This document shows positions 59,667 to 64,000 of a DNA stretch of 64,000 nt, piece by piece. The stretch is from Elgaria multicarinata webbii (Eukaryota > Chordata > Lepidosauria > Squamata > Anguidae). How positions within the stretch are numbered: position 1 is the first letter of the stretch; each line of letters opens with the position of its first letter. Under the pieces are notes generated by a model that saw only the letters and a list, made by a program, of their open reading frames with translations, made no database searches and was not told the DNA's origin. The position numbers and the translations under genes were made by a program. The DNA is taken from assembly GCF_023053635.1 (NCBI RefSeq), contig NC_086172.1, positions 21,729,501 to 21,793,500 on the forward strand, in the 5' to 3' direction.

Positions 59667-59805
59667 GCCACAGCTAGGCCCAAGGTTTATCCTGGGATCA
59701 TCCAGGGTTTGCCCCTGCCTGAGCACTGGATCCCCTGTGTGTCACCTTGATGAACAGGTTTCACCCCTGGACCATCCAGGGATAAACCTTAGGTCTAGCT
59801 ATGGC
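59667..59805. mobile_element. 139-bp MITE (GCC..AGCTAGAC family), copy 2
   Basis: GCCACAGCTAGGCCCAAGGT and, inverted, GCCATAGCTAGACCTAAGGT form long ends that continue through TTTATCC. They are flanked by the perfect 5-bp repeat CCTAG. Confidence 0.85.
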
Positions 59806-59867
59806 CCTAGTTGTCTTCCCCTATAAATACTCAGTCAACACCTGCAGTCTTCTGAGGAGGTCTATTG

Positions 59868-60501
59868 TAGGCTGACCATATGACTGGATTTGCCCGGGGT
59901 TTTGATGACAAATCCGGGAGGGGGAGGGGAAATCCGGATTTTTTTCCAAAGAGCAGCTCTAATGGGAATTAACAAAAATGCTTATAACTCTGTCATTTTT
60001 TAAGATAAAGTCATGAAACTTGGCATGATGGTAGATCTTAGGAAGGGCTTTAGTCATACCAAATTTTAAACAGATCCGTTCATCCATTGATTTTTTAGGA
60101 TTTTTTTAAAATTGAGGTTTTAAAATTATTTTTAAAATCGTCATTTTTAAAGATAAAGAGATGAAAGTAGCCACCATGATAGCTTTTAAGTAGAGCTTTA
60201 GCCATACCAAATTTGAAACAGATCTGTTCATCCATTGATTTTTAGAATTTTTTTAAAATTTGAGGATTTAATTTTTATTTTTAAAAATGTTATTTTTAAA
60301 GATAAAGAGATGAAACTTGGCACCATGATTGCTCTTAACAAGAACTTTAGCTATGCCAAGTTTGAAACAGTTCTGTCCAACCATTGAGTTTTAGGATATT
60401 TTTTTTAAAAAAATTGAGGTTTTAAAATTATTTTTAAAAAATAACTTTAACATGGCGACCATGTTGTCCTCCTTTTTGGTTTCCAAAATATGGTCACCCT
60501 A
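59868..60501. mobile_element. 634-bp hAT-like element with three internal tandem units
   Basis: TAGGCTGACCATATG and, inverted, TAGGGTGACCATAT form the ends, flanked by the perfect 8-bp repeat GTCTATTG. Inside, units starting near 59994, 60142 and 60291 (period about 149 bp) each carry TTAAAGATAAAGAGATGAAA-like and CCATTGATTTTT-like blocks. Confidence 0.85.
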
Positions 60502-60519
60502 GTCTATTGGTCATTCTGC

Positions 60520-60840
60520 GGCCAATGTCATGTCAAAGTAGTGTCACATAAGTGGGCCTTCTCAGTGGTGGCACCTGCTTGTTGGAATACTCTCACATGT
60601 ATAGATTGAGAGCGAGAAACAGTGACTTAGTTTTAAACACCTCTTGAAAGGACACTTGTTCATACAGGCTTTCCCTGGCCTGTGAGGGGCTCTCCTTACC
60701 TTGTTTTACTGTTTGCAGTGTGGTAATGTCCTAAATTATGTATTATTTTCATCTTGTTTTCATCTTGCTGAGTTGTATTTTGTTGTGAACAGCTTAAGCA
60801 TTTCAATATATTAAGTGATATACAAGCAAAATAAATAATA
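60520..60840 (+). mobile_element. Old LINE 3' end
   Basis: GGGCCTTCTCAGTGGTGGC (AFSVVA-type coding), ACTTGTTCATACAGGCTTTC and a tail with AAGTGATATACAAGCAAAAT mark a degraded LINE 3' end. Confidence 0.5.
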
Positions 60841-61399
60841 AAAAAAGCAAAATGGATTTCTGAGGAAATATGATTTATGCACAAAAGAGCAGAATTCCTG
60901 TTGACTCCGATTTGTGGACCTTTCCTGTAAAAAACAAACACCAAACTACATTTCCCATCCCAAAGCAGTGTTTTCTACCTCGATAGCTTAAAGCATTCCC
61001 ATGTGACACTGTTTAGGTAATCAAAGGAGCAACTCCCACTTTGTGTAAACAGAGTGCTTTATTAAGGTGGTTCCTTACAGAAGAGTTACAGTCTCTTCCT
61101 TTGTCTACTCCTCTTTCACTTCCTGTTCCTATTACATATTCTACTTCCCTGTTATTGCGGTTCCTTTAATATTGTTACACCATGGAAGAAAATGATTTCT
61201 TTGGAATCTGTCTTCCAACAAAGCGAGATTCCTCCAAAGTGAACAAAGATGGCCAAACCCTTCAATTTCTACAATCAGGCCATCCTTTTCCTTGACCACC
61301 AGAAGGCCAATGCAGACACTTTGGAGCTTCTAAACAATGAATAAGTCCATACTATTATTTCCATTTAAAGCACCTACCACTGTCTTAGGAGCTGTAGCA

Positions 61400-61500
61400 G
61401 CCTACCCTAACCTGGTGCTCTCCAGATGTTTTAGTCTGTAACTCTCATTTTCCCCAGCCAGCACGGCCAATTGCAGTTCAAAACACCAGGGGAAGGCTGA
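61400..61500. mobile_element. hAT MITE (CAGCCTTCC family), degraded
   Basis: CAGCCTACCCTAACCTGGTG and CTCTCCAGATGTTTTAGTC face CCAGGGGAAGGCTG. Confidence 0.65.
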
Positions 61501-61519
61501 ACTATCCACAAATGAAAAG

Positions 61520-61775
61520 ACTTTTAACAGCACGATAGGATAGACTATTCAGAAGTAATTCCTGTTGAGTTCAATGGGATTTACCCCCACAAAAGTAGAT
61601 ATAGAATTTCAGCCTAATTGTATTTTAAGTTTTGTCGCAAACATTAATTGATCAGTTAGATTATTCAATTAAAAATCTTTCATCTGCAATCCTAAACCCA
61701 CTAACCCATGATTAAACCCCATTGAGCACCAAAGGACTTACTTCTGAGTAGATATGTATAGGACTATGCTAGTAA
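61520..61775. repeat. Two copies of the CCTATGCAT-type repeat
   Basis: CAATGGGATTTACCCCCAC near 61580 and GGACTTACTTCTGAGTAGAT near 61735 mark fragments of the repeat also at 7.36 kb. Confidence 0.45.
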
Positions 61776-61924
61776 TCAACTAAAAAGCCACCTCAATTGA
61801 CGAAGCAATACATTTAAAATTTGTTAATATAGAAGTACTTCTAAAAGCTGCAGATGGCAGGTTCCATCTTAGAAGAAGCATTTCCACCCTACTTACTCTC
61901 CTCCAGTTGTCCATGAATACAGGT

Positions 61925-62020
61925 TAGGGTGGCCATGTGTCCTCTTTTATAGAGAACTATCCTCTGTTTTGAAAGTATCCGGTTTGAAGGGCCGGTATAA
62001 AGATAAAGGCTAATCAGAAA
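61925..62020. mobile_element. hAT fragment (TAGGGTGACCATAT family)
   Basis: TTAGGGTGGCCATGTGTCCT matches the end of the 59.87-kb element. The rest is short. Confidence 0.45.
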
Positions 62021-62399
62021 AAAGAGTTGGGCCTTGAAAATGTCAATCAGCAGCATCTGGACAGCAGACTGAGCAAAGTCACGTGGCCAGAGTCTTCCAC
62101 ACTTACGGTGAGATGTACTGTATTTCTAGTTAAATTAGAGTAATTATTTCTACATTCATATAACACACCATATGCAAATGGGTGTCTTTTGTGCCCTTTG
62201 GGTGGCGATTCAGAACTGGCCACCTGCAGCCAGTACTCTGCAATATCTATCTAGGATGCTGCACATAATAATAGTAAATGTGTTATAGCTCTGAAGATGC
62301 CTCTCCAAACCTTTTCTGTCTGTTTCATTTCAAAGGCCTGTGATAAGAAATTCACTTGAAGTTATTGAACTGATACAGTGATAGTCACTTTTCTCCTCC

Positions 62400-63130
62400 A
62401 CTCCTGGGCCAGTATTTATTATTTATTTATTTTTCAAATATTTATATATCACTTCCCATTAAAAAAAAATCCCAGAGCAGTTTGTAATCAATTCTGAAGC
62501 GATAAAACACAACACTGTTATAAATTACAGCGTTCCAAGGAAAAGTCATTCTCCAAATTTAGATAAACACAGGTAAGAGGTTTTTAATTAAAACTGAATG
62601 CATCCAATTGTCATATCGCATAGGTCATTCCAAAGCGTGAGCACCACCACAAAGACCATTGCCATGTTGCCAACTGGTGGAGCTGTACAGGGCATGCCAC
62701 AGACAACAAATTCTCCCCTAAAGATTGTAGTGATTGAATGGGTCTATAGAGAAGGTGATCTTTCAGTTAACCTGGTCCTAAGTCGTTTCAGGATTTATAT
62801 GTCAATAATAATACCTTGAATGTCGTAAACCGGCAGGCGGTGCCGCTCTTTCAGTACTGGCGTTATATGTGTGTGGCAAGGAATTCATTCCACTCAACAG
62901 CCTTGCTGTAGCATTCTACAGCTTCAAGGGCAGCCCCACATAGGCTGAGTTCAGATGACACACTAATCAACTGTAGTTTCCCATTCTGTTCCTATTGTAC
63001 ACACACGCACCCCAGTTGATTAGCGTGTCGTCGGAACTCAGCCATAGAGTGCATTACAGTAGTCTAGTCTCAAGGTTACCAATGAAGGGATCACAGTGGC
63101 TGTATCACCTGCATGACAGGCACAAAATCA
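62400..63130 (-). mobile_element. Old L2-like LINE 3' part
   Basis: It is bounded by an AT-rich tail at 62400. Minus-strand blocks correspond to the GGCTGCCCTTGAAGC, GAGACTAGACTACTGTAATG and CAGTACTGAAAGAGCGGCAC parts of the L2-like coding region. It is strongly degraded and split by a 99-bp MITE at 62944-63042. Confidence 0.6.
62944..63042. mobile_element. 99-bp MITE with CATAG duplication
   Basis: GCTGAGTTCAGATGACACAC and TAATCAACTG at the left face CAGTTGATTA and GCGTGTCGTCGGAACTCAGC at the right. CATAG lies on both sides. Removing the insert and one CATAG restores the continuous LINE sequence CCCCACATAGAGTGCATTAC. Confidence 0.9.
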
Positions 63131-63669
63131 ACATGTGAAGCCTATCACGTGAAAGAAAATGATAAGAGAAAGCTTTACCTGTTGAAGTCATGCCTGTGCC
63201 TGATCTGAATTTCCAATGGCACAGGAGCATCATCAGGAAATAAAGAAAGAGAAGAACCAGCACCCATATCTTGGCATACATAGGAATAGGTCTTACACTA
63301 GAATCCAGGTCTTAGACTACAAGGCTTAGAGTGAGGCCTGTACTTTGACAAATGCAACTTAAGTTTGGTTCCATTGTCATGGCTACCCCTGCTACAATTG
63401 TTTTGGGAACTGTAGTTCTTTGAGGTTTTATAGTTCAAAAATCAAAATTTCTATTGTTCTTTCGAGGATTCCGTTATACTTGTTTTAAACCTGGAGAATG
63501 ACTGCCCTTTGTCCAACGTATTAAATTGCCAGCCCTTTACTCAGCCACTGTACCTTTGTATATGTTTAGGCTGATATAAAACTAGGCAGATGATAACCAA
63601 AGTATCTTGTAAACAGAAAAAACAACCATACATTCTGTAATATTCGCAGGTATTAAGGGCTAAATGTGC

Positions 63670-63805
63670 AGTCCTAGGCTTGTTTAGACAGAAGAGTCCT
63701 ATACCCCACCCACCGCCTAAATATGCATAGAATTGCACCCTAAGCATAGTTCTCTTGCAGTGCAATCCTATATACGTGTACTCAGCTGTTACTTCCAATG
63801 GAACT
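63670..63805. repeat. CCTATGCAT-type repeat
   Basis: ATGCATAGAATTGCACCC and AGTGCAATCCTATATACGTG mark overlapping fragments of the family seen at 7.36 kb. Confidence 0.45.
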
Positions 63806-63814
63806 TAGAAATGC

Positions 63815-64000
63815 AATAAATAATATTTTAACTTGTTTTAAATTTGTAATTTTGCATTGCTGCTGTTTTTATCCGGTTGAGCTTTTATATTTTATTTTAT
63901 ATTACGGTTTTATAATACTGTTGTTTTATACTTTGGTTTTAATTTTTGTGAACCGCCCAGAGAGCTCCGGCTATTGGGCGGTATAGAAATGCAATAAATA
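63815..64000 (+). mobile_element. L2-like LINE 3' end, cut by the window edge
   Basis: GTGAACCGCCCAGAGAG, CTCCGGCTATTGGGCGGTAT and the start of (AATA)n match the 54.6-kb copy. Confidence 0.75.

Overview
The window looks like a piece of a squamate reptile (lizard-type) nuclear genome. The grounds are two intron-containing vertebrate genes, CR1 elements ending in the ATTCTATG-type tail, L2-like LINEs ending in (AATA)n, lizard tRNA-derived SINEs, many hAT-type MITEs with 8-bp target duplications, and a SPIN hAT transposon, a family known for horizontal spread through tetrapods including squamates. No bacterial or organellar feature was seen, and no retroviral or LTR element was recognised.

Left part, minus strand (about 0.98-15.4 kb, promoter probably near 18 kb): a complete SGO2 (shugoshin 2) gene in eight coding exons, built by hand from splice sites. 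Every junction is phase-consistent and the joined CDS is 3144 bp (1047 residues plus stop). Middle, plus strand (23.5-36.65 kb): a complete gene orthologous to human C2orf80 (GONDA1) in seven coding exons, 534 bp (177 residues plus stop), again with every phase consistent. The two genes are head to head. A short CpG-rich, repeat-free segment at about 17.93-18.12 kb is the best candidate for their shared or facing promoter. SGO2 protects centromeric cohesin in meiosis and C2orf80 is linked to gonads, so shared germline regulation is possible, but that is inference.

Right part (36.7-64 kb): no host coding exon was recognised. It is filled with LINE 3' ends (at least four families), a longer degraded LINE at 41.25-43.5 kb with a MITE inside it, an L2-like copy at 49.6-50.6 kb that keeps a 225-codon open frame, and MITEs. 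Between these are repeat-poor stretches (50.9-51.4, 55.1-55.6, 59.0-59.66 kb) that read like candidate conserved noncoding elements.

Most notable structures: a 1365-bp GC-rich non-autonomous DNA transposon at 12.16-13.52 kb made of a chain of at least six hairpins and flanked by CTTCAA duplications; a 211-bp-arm palindrome at 16.38-16.87 kb; a SPIN copy nested inside a second hAT MITE at 30.9-31.4 kb; a CR1 nested in another copy of that MITE at 57.8-58.4 kb; a 634-bp hAT-like element with three internal about 149-bp tandem units at 59.9-60.5 kb; and a 76-residue tandem duplication inside the SGO2 large exon.
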